64,000 nucleotides of DNA from Enterobacter cloacae complex sp. ECNIH7 (GCF_002208095.1 NZ_CP017990.1:2232001-2296000), one strand, 5' to 3'. Numbered from the stretch's first letter, positions 9,746 through 19,019 are shown. Numbers and translations: made by a program. The notes: a model not told the origin generated them from the sequence alone.

Positions 9746-10942
9746 TCAAGAGTGGATATTTTCATTACCGGACGGGTGCCAGGGCAACAAAATGCGCACG
9801 GCGAGGCCGCCGGTTTCCGGCAATGACGCGCTAATCTCACCCCCATGCGCCTCGCAAATCGCCCGGGCGATGGACAAACCGAGGCCGCTGCCGCCGGAAT
9901 GCCGCGCGCGGGACTGCTCCTCGCGGCTAAAGCGTTTAAACATTTCCGGTAAGAACTGGGGCGACACGCCCGGCCCGTCATCGGTAAATTCGAGGATGTA
10001 ATGCCCGCTGGCGTAGTGCAGCGCCACCTCAAGGTGGCCGCCCTCGCGTCCGTAACGTAGCGCATTTTCCATGAGGATGGTAACGACCTGTCCAAGACGG
10101 AACGCATCGCCTCTGAAGGGGCTGGTGCGCGGGTTGCGAAGCGTTATCCGAAAATGATGCGCGTCAGCCTCGGGCATGATCCAGGCAGCCCGCTCCTGAA
10201 TCAGCTCATCGAGGCAAAACGGCTGGTCCTCCAGCACGAGGTTACCCGCGTCGGCGAGCGACAGAAGGTGAAGCTCATCGGTGAGGCGGTTGAGGTGCTG
10301 GAGCTGTTTCATCACCATGCCGAGCTGCGCCGGGCTGGCATCAAACACGCCGTCTAACATGCCCTGCAGACGCCCGATGGCGGCCGTCAGGGGCGAGCGC
10401 AGCTCGTGCGCCATCGCGACGTGCGAGGCGCGGAGCTCTTTTTCATAGCGGGCGAGCTGTCCCGTCATGGAGTTAAAGTCGGTCGCAAAGCTGACCATTT
10501 CCGCCGGCGCATCCTCGATCAGTTCCGCCTGACGGCCAAACTGCCCGTCGGCGACATCCTTTGCCGCATCGCGAAGGCGGCTGAACTGCAGCGCCAGCGG
10601 CCGGGCGTGTTTGAGCCCCATCACCACGATAAACGGGATCATCACCAGCACCAGCAGGGCCACCGTGGCCCAGTCGGCTGAGGCGATAGACGGCGTGGAA
10701 TAGCTCAGGCCCCACCAGGTGTCCACAATCGAGTGGAAGCGGGCCGGATTGGCCTGCGGGTTCTGGCTGAGCGTCAGAAACTCCTGGCGGACCGCCGCTG
10801 GCATTTTGCCCATTATCCAGTAGTTCTGAACCGCATAGCGCAGCCACATGCAGGTGGCAATGACGATCACGCTGCCGATAGCCAGCGCCAGGATGCGCGC
10901 GCAAATCCAGCGCCACAGAGAGGAGTGCTGATTTTTAATCAT
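9746..10942 (-). CDS. sensor histidine kinase (BaeS/AdeS-like)
   Basis: The 398-aa kinase has two TM segments (about residues 13-35 and 92-110) enclosing a short periplasmic sensor of roughly 55 residues, then a HAMP linker. The HisKA box is MAHELRSPLTAA (His179), and the ATPase domain shows N (ILMENALRYG), G1 (DDGPGV) and G2 (GGSGLGLSIA). It overlaps the response-regulator gene by 4 bp and precedes the RND adaptor and pump in the same direction, the order seen in adeRS-adeAB and baeSR-type systems. It likely senses envelope stress or a pump substrate. Confidence 0.88.
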   Translation of the reverse strand: MIKNQHSSLWRWICARILALAIGSVIVIATCMWLRYAVQNYWIMGKMPAAVRQEFLTLSQNPQANPARFHSIVDTWWGLSYSTPSIASADWATVALLVLVMIPFIVVMGLKHARPLALQFSRLRDAAKDVADGQFGRQAELIEDAPAEMVSFATDFNSMTGQLARYEKELRASHVAMAHELRSPLTAAIGRLQGMLDGVFDASPAQLGMVMKQLQHLNRLTDELHLLSLADAGNLVLEDQPFCLDELIQERAAWIMPEADAHHFRITLRNPRTSPFRGDAFRLGQVVTILMENALRYGREGGHLEVALHYASGHYILEFTDDGPGVSPQFLPEMFKRFSREEQSRARHSGGSGLGLSIARAICEAHGGEISASLPETGGLAVRILLPWHPSGNENIHS

Positions 10943-11634
10943 GGCTGTCTGAACCTGTAACCCACGCCGCGAACGTTGATCAGCACGCCGGAGATCCCCG
11001 CCGCTTCCAGTTTTTTACGCAGGTTATAAATATGGGTGTCCACCACGCGCTCCAGCGCCTCGCTTTCCGGCAAACAGTGCTCCAGTAAATACTGGCGGGA
11101 GAACGGGTGCGCCGGAGAACGCAGCAGCGTTGCCAGAAGCGAGAATTCCGTTGGCGTAAGATCGAGCATCACGGGCGCGTCGCCGCCGTTATCCACGCTC
11201 GCCACAATGGCGGCCACGTCCACCTCCAGCGTTTGCCAGCGAAGGATCGCCTCGTCCGTCTCTTTTTTACTGCTGCGCCGCAGCACCGCCTGCACCCGAG
11301 CCACCACTTCGCCCGGATGATAAGGCTTCACAACGTAATCATCGGCACCGTATCGCAGGGCGCCAATGCGGTCAGGGGTATCCCCCATGGCCGTGACCAT
11401 GATCACCGGCACATCGCTTTTACGACGCAGGCCAGCCAGCACCTCGGTGCCGTTAAGCCCCGGCAGCATCACGTCCAGCAGAATGAGGTCGGGCTTCCAC
11501 CGCTGCGCCATATCCAGCCCGGAATGACCGTCTCCGGTAATGGTCACGTCGTAATTTTCCCGCCGTAAATAGGCCTCGAGCACGCCAGCCGCATCGGCGT
11601 CATCTTCAATAATCAGCACTCTTCTGGACAACAT
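10939..11634 (-). CDS. OmpR-family response regulator
   Basis: The 231-aa protein has a receiver domain with the acidic pocket EDD at residues 10-12, phospho-acceptor Asp54 in ILLDVMLPG and switch Lys in VVKPYHPGE. A C-terminal OmpR/PhoB winged helix follows (LTPTEFSLLATLL, RVVDTHIYNLRKKLE). I chose the ATG at 11634 rather than 11661 because AAGGTGA lies 6 bp before it. It is the first gene of the operon and is divergent from mipA, so the shared upstream region probably serves both. Confidence 0.88.
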   Translation of the reverse strand: MLSRRVLIIEDDADAAGVLEAYLRRENYDVTITGDGHSGLDMAQRWKPDLILLDVMLPGLNGTEVLAGLRRKSDVPVIMVTAMGDTPDRIGALRYGADDYVVKPYHPGEVVARVQAVLRRSSKKETDEAILRWQTLEVDVAAIVASVDNGGDAPVMLDLTPTEFSLLATLLRSPAHPFSRQYLLEHCLPESEALERVVDTHIYNLRKKLEAAGISGVLINVRGVGYRFRQP

Positions 11635-11758
11635 CCGTTCACCTTGACCATTTCTTAACACTATCCCGACGATTCATTGATTCAGCCAAATCATACTGCG
11701 CCAACGTTGTGTGGCCGCCCCCGTATCAGGAGGCGCCAGCGTCCGTATGGAGAGCAGT

Positions 11759-12544
11759 ATGATAGCGATAAAAAAAGTCCTGTATATGTCCGTCCCGCTT
11801 CTGTTGGCCGTGGCTTCCGGCGCGCAGGCGGATGATGGCACCGCGTCCGATTCCTTAACCGTCGGGCTTGGGGGGCAGTATGCCCCGCGTTACTCAGGCT
11901 CAGACAAGCAGGTGTGGCAGGTGGTTCCGGTGCTGCAGGGACGCAAAGGCGCTTTCTTTATTGATGCGCAAAAAGGGGTGGGATATGACCTGCAAAACGA
12001 CAGCGGCTGGTATTTCGAACACACGCTGGGCTACGACTTCGGAAGGGCTGAGAAAAATTCAGGCTGGCGTGAGGGCGCAAACAATCTGAAAGGGATGGGG
12101 GACATTGATGCCACCCTGAATACCGGCCTTGCCGTCGGCTGGCAGGCCGCGCCATGGCTGAGTATGGAAGGCAAAGCGACGCTGCCGTTAACGGACAGCC
12201 AGGGGGCAAGCTATCAGGCCTCCGTGACGCTGATCCCCTTACAAAATAATCAGGATACGGTTGCCTTTCAGTCAGCGGCCCTGTTTGGCGACAGCCGTTA
12301 TCTGAATACCTGGTATGGGGTCAGCGAGCGGCAGAGCCGCCGCACCGGATATCGCCGCTATGCTGCGCCGGGTGGATTCTATGGTGTCGACACCAGCCTG
12401 ACCTGGAGCCATCAGTTCGATGCCCACTGGGGGACGGTGCTGAGTGCGGACTATACCTGGCTGGGCGATCGTGCGAATAACAGCCCGATCGTGATGCGGC
12501 GCAATGAGGGGGCTGCAACCGCCGCTATCACCTGGACATTTTAA
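11759..12544 (+). CDS. MipA/OmpV family outer-membrane protein
   Basis: The product of about 261 aa starts with a signal peptide cleaved after AQA and continues as a beta-barrel ending in an aromatic residue (AAITWTF). LGGQYAPRYSGSDKQ near the mature N-terminus is the signature of MipA/OmpV proteins, which were described in E. coli as linking MltA and PBP1B. The ATG at 11759 has GGAG 8 bp upstream. It is transcribed away from the response regulator of the RND operon. A second, broken copy of the same arrangement lies at 47.5-49.5 kb. Confidence 0.85.
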   Translation: MIAIKKVLYMSVPLLLAVASGAQADDGTASDSLTVGLGGQYAPRYSGSDKQVWQVVPVLQGRKGAFFIDAQKGVGYDLQNDSGWYFEHTLGYDFGRAEKNSGWREGANNLKGMGDIDATLNTGLAVGWQAAPWLSMEGKATLPLTDSQGASYQASVTLIPLQNNQDTVAFQSAALFGDSRYLNTWYGVSERQSRRTGYRRYAAPGGFYGVDTSLTWSHQFDAHWGTVLSADYTWLGDRANNSPIVMRRNEGAATAAITWTF

Positions 12545-12572
12545 ATTCGAGGAGCACGAGGGGGCGAGAGGA

Positions 12573-12920
12573 TTATTTCTTCTTATCCATCATCGCTTTT
12601 AAATCGGCAAACGGGTTAAACGTGGCGACGCCCACGTCTTTTTGCGCGTCTTCCCCGGCCACCACGGTGGTGCCGTACTGATCCGCTTCGGTGTATTTCG
12701 AATGTTCGTGATCGTGGCAAAACAGGCACAACAGCTCCCAGTTGCTGCCATCTTCCGGGTTGTTGGTATGGTCGTGATCGATATGGTGAACCGTGAGTTC
12801 ACGCAGATTTGAATAGACAAACTCGCGCGAGCAGCGTCCGCAGACCCAGGGATAGATTTTTAATGCTTTTTCGCGATAGCCGCTTTCCAGCCGCGCGTAG
12901 TTTTTGGGGATCAAAGCCAT
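12573..12920 (-). CDS. yajD: YajD-like HNH nuclease family protein
   Basis: The 115-aa protein has a zinc-binding HNH fold: CGRC at residues 27-30, the catalytic strand TVHHIDHDH, and the second Cys/His pair CLFCHDHEHSK. It closely resembles E. coli YajD in length and wording. Its biological role is not established. It lies alone, convergent with mipA. Confidence 0.85.
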   Translation of the reverse strand: MALIPKNYARLESGYREKALKIYPWVCGRCSREFVYSNLRELTVHHIDHDHTNNPEDGSNWELLCLFCHDHEHSKYTEADQYGTTVVAGEDAQKDVGVATFNPFADLKAMMDKKK

Positions 12921-13092
12921 TGCCGGTTTTACCTGCCATGAAAAGAGTGGGGAAGATTATATCCCATTATGGGGCGGAATGAAGAACCACGCTATTCTGT
13001 CAATTTATTTGATGCTTTCCGTTAAATAAACGGCATTTATTCTTATCGGGTAATGCGTAAAGTGGACAGAACGCAACGTATTATCAGGAAAA

Positions 13093-14124
13093 ATGGTTAT
13101 GAAAAAGATCGGGTTTTTATCCTTTGGTCACTGGACGCCTTCTCCCCAGTCCGGCACGCGATCGGCGGCAGACACGCTGCTGCAGTCCATCGATTTAGCC
13201 GTGGCGGCTGAAGAGCTGGGGGCAGACGGCGCGTATTTCCGCGTGCACCACTTTGCCCGACAGCTTAGCTCGCCGTTCCCTCTGCTGGCGGCAATAGGCG
13301 CAAAAACGAAAACCATCGAAATCGGTACTGGCGTGATTGATATGCGCTATGAAAATCCGATGTACATGGCTGAAGATGCGGGCGCGGCGGATCTGATTTC
13401 CGGCGGTCGTTTGCAGCTTGGCATCAGCCGCGGCTCGCCGGAGCAGGTCATTGATGGCTGGCGCCATTTCGGCTATGTCCCGCAGGAAGGGGAAGACGAA
13501 TCGGATATGGCGCGCCGTCATACCGAGGTGCTGCTTGAGGTGCTGCGCGGTGAAGGGTTTGCAAAACCTAACCCACAGCCTATGTTCCCGAATCCGCCGG
13601 GGCTGCTGCGCCTGGAGCCGTATTCTGAAGGGCTGCGCGAGCGTATCTGGTGGGGCGCCGGTTCCAATGCGACGGCCGTATGGGCCGCAAAGCTGGGAAT
13701 GAACCTGCAAAGTTCAACCCTGAAGGACGATGAAACCGGCGAGCCGTTCCATATTCAGCAGGCAAAACAGATCCGCGCGTACCGTCAGGCCTGGAAAGAG
13801 GCAGGGCATTCTCGACAGCCGCGGGTGTCGGTCAGCCGCAGCATTTTTGCGCTGATGGACGACCGCGACCGGATGTATTTCGGTGCCAGCCGCAACGACA
13901 GCGATAGCGTGGGCTATCTTGATGAGAAAACGCGCGCGATCTTTGGGCGAAGCTATGCGGCGGAGCCGGACAAGCTGATTGAACAGCTGAAAAAGGACGA
14001 CGCGATTGCCGAAGCCGATACGTTATTGCTGACCGTGCCGAACCAGCTCGGTGTGGATTACAATGCGCACGTGATTGAGTCTATTCTCAAACACGTCGCA
14101 CCGGCAATGGGCTGGCGCGAGTAG
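13093..14124 (+). CDS. luciferase-like (LLM class) flavin-dependent oxidoreductase
   Basis: The 343-aa protein follows the bacterial luciferase-like TIM-barrel pattern: FLSFGHW at the N-terminus, RVHHFARQL around residues 53-61, IEIGTGVIDMRYENP and LQLGISRGSPEQV. Members use FMNH2 or F420 to oxidise small organic substrates; the substrate is unknown. AGGA lies 6 bp before the first ATG, and the ATG two codons later is an equal candidate. The next gene, another oxidoreductase, begins 28 bp downstream. Confidence 0.85.
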   Translation: MVMKKIGFLSFGHWTPSPQSGTRSAADTLLQSIDLAVAAEELGADGAYFRVHHFARQLSSPFPLLAAIGAKTKTIEIGTGVIDMRYENPMYMAEDAGAADLISGGRLQLGISRGSPEQVIDGWRHFGYVPQEGEDESDMARRHTEVLLEVLRGEGFAKPNPQPMFPNPPGLLRLEPYSEGLRERIWWGAGSNATAVWAAKLGMNLQSSTLKDDETGEPFHIQQAKQIRAYRQAWKEAGHSRQPRVSVSRSIFALMDDRDRMYFGASRNDSDSVGYLDEKTRAIFGRSYAAEPDKLIEQLKKDDAIAEADTLLLTVPNQLGVDYNAHVIESILKHVAPAMGWRE

Positions 14125-14152
14125 TCGTTCCGCTATCAGCCGTGAGATCGTA

Positions 14153-15100
14153 ATGGAAAATCTGGCCCTCTGGTATCGCCGTTTTGGCGAGCCAGAAATC
14201 GTTCTGCAATCTGAAACCGCGCCGCTGGGGGCGCTTGCGCCGGGTCATCTGCGCGTGCGAATGCTGTTTTCTCCCGTGAACGCGTCCGATCTTATTCCCA
14301 TTACCGGCGCCTACCGCCACAGAACCCCGTTACCGGCGGTAGCGGGGTATGAAGGTGTCGGCATTGTCACCGACGCGCCCGCGTCCTTTGCGCATCTGCT
14401 GGGTGAACGCGTCCTGCCGCTGCGCGGTCAAGGCACCTGGCAGCGCTATGTTGATTGCCCGGCAGAGTATGCTATCACCGTTCCGGACGCTGTTGACGCA
14501 CATCTGGCCGCACGGGCCTATATCAACCCGCTGGCGGCGCAGATGATGCTTACCCGCTATCCGCCTGAAGGAAAGCGGGTGCTGCTGACGGCTGCCGGGT
14601 CGGATTGCGCCATTCTGCTGGGGCAGTGGGCACGTCAGGCAGGAGCGGAAGCCGTGTACGGGATCCACCGTTCCCCCGTTCACGCTGAACGGCTGGAGGC
14701 GATGGGTATCATTCCCGTCGCGCAGCATGACGCGCAGCGGATTGGCACCGTCGCCGCGCGTGCTGACGTCGTCTACGATGCCACCGGCGGGCCGCTGGCG
14801 GAAGCGATCCTCAGCGCGATGCCCGAGCAGGGCATGTTTGTCTGCTACGGGCTGCTCTCCGGGCAAACGTTCAGACAGCAACGGCCCGCGCCGCGCGTGG
14901 CGTGGTTCCATATCCGAAACGGTCTGGATGCGCTCAGCGCTGAGGCGTGGCGCGCGGAGTTTGACCGCATCTGGCTTAATTTGCCCGCCAGCGGGTACAG
15001 CGACGTCACGGTGTATCCGCTGGCGGAATGGCGGAGGGCGATCGGTACGTATCGCGAAGGGGGAAGGACCCGCAAGCCCCTCCTGTCGATGGCGGACTGA
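14153..15100 (+). CDS. zinc-free MDR-type alcohol dehydrogenase / enoyl reductase
   Basis: The protein of about 315 aa has the quinone-oxidoreductase fold: a GroES-like N-terminal half (LFSPVNASDLIPITG, VAGYEGVG) and a Rossmann half (VLLTAAGSDCAILLGQWARQAGAE). The catalytic zinc cysteines are absent, pointing to an NADPH-dependent quinone or 2-enoyl-thioester reductase. I prefer the start at 14153 because upstream codons overlap the preceding gene and do not match the family. It is probably cotranscribed with the luciferase-like gene. Confidence 0.8.
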   Translation: MENLALWYRRFGEPEIVLQSETAPLGALAPGHLRVRMLFSPVNASDLIPITGAYRHRTPLPAVAGYEGVGIVTDAPASFAHLLGERVLPLRGQGTWQRYVDCPAEYAITVPDAVDAHLAARAYINPLAAQMMLTRYPPEGKRVLLTAAGSDCAILLGQWARQAGAEAVYGIHRSPVHAERLEAMGIIPVAQHDAQRIGTVAARADVVYDATGGPLAEAILSAMPEQGMFVCYGLLSGQTFRQQRPAPRVAWFHIRNGLDALSAEAWRAEFDRIWLNLPASGYSDVTVYPLAEWRRAIGTYREGGRTRKPLLSMAD

Positions 15101-15103
15101 CCG

Positions 15104-16138
15104 CTATTTATGGCTCATATCGCTCAGCAGCACGGCGATGGTTTGCCCGCCCGCCGTCTGTTCCAGGCCAATCTTGACGATAATGGTCAGCGGGACGGAG
15201 AGCAGCATTCCAACGGGCCCGAGCAGCCAGCCCCAGAAAATCAGGGACAAAAAGACCACCAGCGTGGAGAGTCCCAGCCCTCGCCCCATCATGCGTGGCT
15301 CAAGAATGTTACCGAACACCAGGTTGATGACCAGATAGCCGGCCAGCAGGATCAGCGCGTCATAAAGCCCGCTGAAAACCAGCACCTGAAGGATAGGGGG
15401 GATCGCCGCCAGCACGGAGCCGATGTTGGGAATGTAGTTAAGCGCAAACGCCAGTAGCCCCCAGACAAAGGCAAAGCGAACGTCCAGCGCCAGAAGCATC
15501 GCCCAGACGACACCGCCCGTGACCAGGCTAATCGCCGTTTTCAGCACCAGATAGCGGGAGACGCTGTCCAGCGCGCGTTGAATCGCCCCCATGCCTTCAA
15601 CCGGACGGACCATCATCTGCTGCAGCTTTGCCGGCAGCTGCGGCACCTCCAGCAGCATGAACACCACCGTTAAAAACAGCAGGAAAATGGAGGTCATGGC
15701 ATTGGAAAGCTGCGCCAGCAGGCTGGTGACGATCGTCATGGCCGCGTTGGGGTCGATATATTTCAGGAGCTCCTCAACCGAGATTTCGATACCCGCGCGC
15801 TGCAGCCAGGGTTCCAGCTGGAGCAGCGGTATCGCCAGCGAAGAACGGTACTTCGGCAGCGTTCGCGCCAGCTCATTGAGCGAGGTCCCCAGATACGCCA
15901 CCAGCAAGACCATCGCCACAATGATGATGCTGATAAGCAGCGTGATTGCCAGCACGCGCGGGATGCGCAGGCGCGTCATGCGCTGCACCAGCGGGTTAAG
16001 GATCACCGCGATAAACAGGGCCAGAATAAAGGGCACAATAATGTCGGCGGCAAAACGAACGCCCGTCAGTATGATCACCAGCATGCCCAGCATGATGACA
16101 ATTTTTAACCCGTTCAGGGTAATAATGGGTTTAGCCAT
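15104..16138 (-). CDS. tqsA: AI-2E family transporter TqsA
   Basis: The 344-aa inner-membrane protein has about seven to eight hydrophobic segments and the AI-2E family signature [19 protein letters not shown]. coli TqsA (YdgG) exports autoinducer-2 and affects biofilm formation. The setting next to mdtJI is the same as in E. coli. It is transcribed leftward, divergent from the mdtJI leader region. Confidence 0.88.
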   Translation of the reverse strand: MAKPIITLNGLKIVIMLGMLVIILTGVRFAADIIVPFILALFIAVILNPLVQRMTRLRIPRVLAITLLISIIIVAMVLLVAYLGTSLNELARTLPKYRSSLAIPLLQLEPWLQRAGIEISVEELLKYIDPNAAMTIVTSLLAQLSNAMTSIFLLFLTVVFMLLEVPQLPAKLQQMMVRPVEGMGAIQRALDSVSRYLVLKTAISLVTGGVVWAMLLALDVRFAFVWGLLAFALNYIPNIGSVLAAIPPILQVLVFSGLYDALILLAGYLVINLVFGNILEPRMMGRGLGLSTLVVFLSLIFWGWLLGPVGMLLSVPLTIIVKIGLEQTAGGQTIAVLLSDMSHK

Positions 16139-16340
16139 GGTGACTCCGAATTTTTCTTTATATTTATAATAAAGGTGAAAGGCGTTGCAATAAACTAACC
16201 AAAATCAAACGGTATGGGTAAAGAATTGCAAAGACTTTGAGTAAAATCCTGGCTTATGGTACAAATCTGGTGTGTTTAACTACCGAGGACAATTTTCATC
16301 CGCAAAGACGAGAAGCAACAACGCGGATAATTGTAATTTT

Positions 16341-16442
16341 ATGGACAATATGTTCAGGACGTACTCTTCAAACAATACCGCTGTCTACTCCACCTCCTTC
16401 TGCCTGCTTTCTGGTGAGCAACACTGGCGCACCGCACTATAG
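16341..16442 (+). CDS. mdtU: candidate mdtU upstream ORF (33 aa) in the mdtJI leader
   Basis: An ATG opens a frame of 33 codons plus stop, about 120 bp before mdtJ. It ends in GEQHWRTAL. In E. coli a short upstream ORF of about 34 codons, mdtU, in this leader mediates polyamine-dependent expression of mdtJI. Position and length agree, but I could not compare the peptide sequences from memory and the ribosome site is poor. A second ATG three codons in is an alternative start. Confidence 0.55.
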   Translation: MDNMFRTYSSNNTAVYSTSFCLLSGEQHWRTAL

Positions 16443-16458
16443 TCATTTCTTCTGCCTG

Positions 16459-16505
16459 AGCTGGCGCTAAGCGCTTAGCTATCTGATTTCAATTCGTTTT
16501 TTTTT
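16459..16505 (+). promoter_or_regulatory. palindrome and T-tract in the mdtJI leader
   Basis: GCTAAGCGCTTAGC at 16466-16479 is a perfect 14-bp palindrome, extended by AGCT arms on both sides. Nine Ts follow at 16497-16505, 17 bp later. The gap is too long for a standard terminator, but position between the uORF and mdtJ suits a conditional RNA switch. The rest of the 423-bp stretch 16139-16561 holds the divergent tqsA/mdtJ promoters and nothing else I can name. Confidence 0.4.
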
Positions 16506-16561
16506 GGGTTTGCTGCACGCAGCGGGCCACGATGGATTATATTCTCAAGCAGGAGAAAAAC

Positions 16562-16924
16562 ATGTTTTACTGGATCCTATTAGCGCTGGCTATCGTCGCT
16601 GAAATTACCGGCACGCTGTCTATGAAATGGGCAAGCGTCAGCGATGGCAACACCGGTTTTATTTTGATGCTGGTGATGATTTCGCTTTCTTATATTTTCC
16701 TCTCGTTTGCGGTGAAAAAAATTGCGCTGGGCGTCGCGTATGCACTGTGGGAAGGGATCGGTATTTTGTTGATTACGCTGTTCAGCGTGCTGATATTTGA
16801 CGAAACATTAACAATAATGAAGGTCGCCGGATTAACGACGCTGGTCGCGGGTATTGTGCTGATTAAATCGGGTACCCGTAAGCCTGGCAAACAGCAGAAG
16901 GAGCAGAACCATGCAACAGTTTGA
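16562..16924 (+). CDS. mdtJ: spermidine export protein MdtJ
   Basis: The SMR-family protein of about 120 aa with four TM helices is nearly identical in pattern to E. coli MdtJ ([38 protein letters not shown]). MdtJ and MdtI form a heteromeric inner-membrane exporter of spermidine. The start at 16562 is preferred over 16532 because AGGAG lies 8 bp upstream and the protein then begins like its homologues. It overlaps mdtI by 14 bp. Confidence 0.93.
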   Translation: MFYWILLALAIVAEITGTLSMKWASVSDGNTGFILMLVMISLSYIFLSFAVKKIALGVAYALWEGIGILLITLFSVLIFDETLTIMKVAGLTTLVAGIVLIKSGTRKPGKQQKEQNHATV

Positions 16925-17240
16925 GTGGGTTCATGCGGCCTGGCTGGGGCTTGCCATCGTGCTGGAGATCCTGGCGAACGTTCTGCTGAAATTCTCGGAT
17001 GGTTTTCGCCGTAAACTGTACGGCCTGATGTCGATTGCCGCGGTTCTGGGGGCGTTCAGCGCCCTGTCCCAGGCGGTAAAAGGGATCGACCTGTCGGTGG
17101 CCTATGCGCTGTGGGGCGGTTTTGGTATCGCCGCCACGCTGGCCGCAGGCTGGGTGCTCTTCGGCCAGCGCTTAAACAACAAGGGCTGGATGGGGCTCAT
17201 CTTGCTGCTTGCCGGCATGATCATGATAAAACTCGCCTGA
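16911..17240 (+). CDS. mdtI: spermidine export protein MdtI
   Basis: The 109-aa four-helix SMR protein is partner of Mdt[18 protein letters not shown] and [16 protein letters not shown] match E. coli MdtI almost residue for residue. AGAAGGAG precedes the ATG inside the mdtJ coding end, so the two are translationally coupled. Confidence 0.94.
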   Translation: MQQFEWVHAAWLGLAIVLEILANVLLKFSDGFRRKLYGLMSIAAVLGAFSALSQAVKGIDLSVAYALWGGFGIAATLAAGWVLFGQRLNNKGWMGLILLLAGMIMIKLA

Positions 17241-17278
17241 TAACGTTGCGATCCTTAGTTTCAGGCCTCCGCGCTGGC

Positions 17279-18100
17279 TTACTGTGTAGCCAGCGCCTCC
17301 AGCTGGTCGCGGAAACCGGTAACGGACAAGGCGCGGTTGTCGGCGCGCCACCGGTCTTTTGCCGCCGGGGCAGAGCTCTGGACACCAATCAACTGCCAGC
17401 CCTTGTCGGTTTTCAGCATCAGCGGTGAACCACTGTCACCCGGCAACGTATCGCACTGATGCGAGAGTACGCTGGTTTGCGCCCAGCCCGTCACAATACA
17501 GTCGGTGTGCGTATAAAGCGTATCCAGATGATCGACAGGATAGCCTGACTGCGTCACCTTTCGGTCGGCGGCTTTCAGCGCGGCGGTGAGGGCGGCCTTG
17601 TCGCCGTCAAATAACGGCAGCGGCGTAATGCCCGAAGGCGGGTAGCGTAAAACGATCAGGCCATAATCCCACGAGGCGGCCGCCGGTGGCACTATCCAGC
17701 CGTCGCCATCCGGCTTCAGGCGTTTGCCGAGAGACGGATCAACCCTTCCCTCAATGCCGTGGATTTCATAGCGCCAGGTCCCTTTTTGCGACACAAACCG
17801 CAAGGCAACGGCTTTATCCGGCTTGCCGTTTGGCGGCGTTAACAGGCAGTGTCCTGCCGTCAGGGCAAGCTGCGGGGTGATCAGCGTCGCAGTACATAAG
17901 TTACCGCTGGCGGTTTCCAGCTGGCCTATAGCATCCCAGGGGGCCTGGGTGGGATCGGCGACGCGCGTACGATCGTCATGACCGAAAAAAAGCGTCTTTA
18001 GCTCTTTCGCGCTAATGGTGTCATCACCGCCATCATCCGCATGTGAGAATCCAGAAAAAAGACCAAACGTTCCCAGTAACAACACAACAGATTTACGCAT
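17279..18100 (-). CDS. ydgD: YdgD trypsin-like serine protease
   Basis: The 273-aa protein has an N-terminal signal peptide ([17 protein letters not shown]) and a chymotrypsin-fold domain with His in LTAGHC, Asp in WDYGLIVL and Ser in LPGDSGSP. It is predicted periplasmic. It keeps its E. coli position between mdtI and ydgU/asr. Substrate unknown. Confidence 0.88.
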   Translation of the reverse strand: MRKSVVLLLGTFGLFSGFSHADDGGDDTISAKELKTLFFGHDDRTRVADPTQAPWDAIGQLETASGNLCTATLITPQLALTAGHCLLTPPNGKPDKAVALRFVSQKGTWRYEIHGIEGRVDPSLGKRLKPDGDGWIVPPAAASWDYGLIVLRYPPSGITPLPLFDGDKAALTAALKAADRKVTQSGYPVDHLDTLYTHTDCIVTGWAQTSVLSHQCDTLPGDSGSPLMLKTDKGWQLIGVQSSAPAAKDRWRADNRALSVTGFRDQLEALATQ

Positions 18101-18202
18101 ATCACACTCTGGTGGGGGTAATTATGATTATTAAAAGTGAACCCTATGAAAATACTATAGACGGGACAGCGCTAAAGTGGGAGTAAAATCAGCGTGCTAC
18201 AA

Positions 18203-18286
18203 TCAGGAAAGATAAAAATGGCTGGCGATGAGCGCGCATAAAATAAGCAGGATCAGAATCAGCTCAAACCGATAGCGTCGCAGCAT
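18203..18286 (-). CDS. ydgU: small membrane protein YdgU (27 aa)
   Basis: The reverse strand encodes a 27-aa peptide beginning MLRRYRFELILILLILC and ending HFYLS, a single hydrophobic helix after a basic N-terminus. GGAGG lies 4 bp before the ATG. It matches E. coli YdgU in length and pattern and sits, as there, just downstream of asr, separated from it here by a terminator. Function unknown; expression may depend on read-through from the acid-induced asr transcript. Confidence 0.85.
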   Translation of the reverse strand: MLRRYRFELILILLILCALIASHFYLS

Positions 18287-18301
18287 ACGCCCTCCGGAAA
18301 T

Positions 18302-18339
18302 AAAAAAACGGCGCGGAACCTGTTCCGGTTCAGCGCCGG
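18302..18339 (-). terminator. asr terminator
   Basis: On the reverse strand CGGCGC and GCGCCG form the base of a long stem enclosing AACC/GGTT, followed by seven Ts. A second hairpin (GTGCCC with loop TTCG) lies at 18349-18364. They separate asr from ydgU. Confidence 0.85.
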
Positions 18340-18380
18340 TTTACCAACGTGCCCCGAAGGGCACGGTTAAGCTTGTACTC

Positions 18381-18845
18381 TTACGCAGCTGGCTGTGCAG
18401 CTGGTTTAGCAGCTTCGTGTTTTACTGCTTTTTTGTGATGCTTTTTAGCAGCCTGAGCTTTCTGTTCTACAGCTGGTTTGGTCGCTTTTTTGTGGTGCTT
18501 TTTAGCAGCCTGAGCTTTCTGTTCTACAGCCGGTTTGGTTGCTTTTTTGTGGTGCTTTTTAGCAGCCTGCGCTTTCTGCTCTACAGCCGGTTTAGCGGCT
18601 TTTTTGTGGTGCTTTTTGGCAGCCTGAGCTTTCTGCTCGGTTGGTGCTGCGGTTGCTGGTGCAGCGGCTTCTTTTTTCGCTGCAGCTTTGTGATGTTTCT
18701 TATGATGAACCGCTTTTGCTGGCGCAGCGGTGGTGGTTGCAGCAGGCGCGGCAGCCGGTGCTGCAGTTGCGGTAGTGTCAGCAGCAAATGCAGCAGAAGA
18801 CAGACCCATAGCAGCGGCAACAACCAGAGCTAATACTTTATTCAT
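18381..18845 (-). CDS. asr: acid shock protein Asr
   Basis: The precursor of about 154 aa has a signal peptide ending SSAAFA and a mature part that is almost only Ala, Lys, His, Pro and Gln. Asr is a periplasmic protein made in very large amounts at low pH; its disordered basic chain is thought to protect other proteins. The second ATG (18845) has GAGG 8 bp upstream and matches the E. coli start. At 154 aa it is clearly longer than E. coli Asr (102 aa) because of repeat expansion. A RstA-like box lies upstream. Confidence 0.93.
   Translation of the reverse strand: MNKVLALVVAAAMGLSSAAFAADTTATAAPAAAPAATTTAAPAKAVHHKKHHKAAAKKEAAAPATAAPTEQKAQAAKKHHKKAAKPAVEQKAQAAKKHHKKATKPAVEQKAQAAKKHHKKATKPAVEQKAQAAKKHHKKAVKHEAAKPAAQPAA
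18429..18641. repeat. asr: 57-bp tandem repeats inside asr
   Basis: A unit encoding [19 protein letters not shown] (19 aa) recurs with a 57-bp period; the landmark TCTGTTCTAC appears at 18461 and 18518 and as TCTGCTCTAC at 18575. About four copies, the outer ones diverged. Near-identity of the inner copies points to recent expansion by slippage or recombination. Confidence 0.85.
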
Positions 18846-18949
18846 TCTCATACCCTCGAATTTGGTTTTTCATTTAACCCCACTGCGGGGCCGTTGAAAT
18901 AACTATATCCCTGTAAATTCGAGGTTTCCGTGAGTGATTGGTATCGGCG

Positions 18950-18963
18950 TGTAACGGAATGTA
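18950..18963 (-). promoter_or_regulatory. RstA box upstream of asr
   Basis: Read on the reverse strand the site is TACATTCCGTTACA, one mismatch from the RstA consensus TACATNTNGTTACA, about 105 bp before the asr start. E. coli asr is activated by the RstB/RstA system in acid, so this is its likely operator. Confidence 0.7.
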
Positions 18964-19019
18964 CAGAGGGGAGGAAAGTGTACGAACAGGCCAAACGCCG
19001 CTGCTCGTACGGGCCTCTG

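Noticed and set aside
16237-16470. 77-codon frame in the mdtJI leader
   Set aside because: Alternative start without ribosome site and no protein-like pattern; the 34-codon frame in the same region has better support from known biology.
18417-18833. 138-codon frame antisense to asr
   Set aside because: Low-complexity shadow of the asr repeats.
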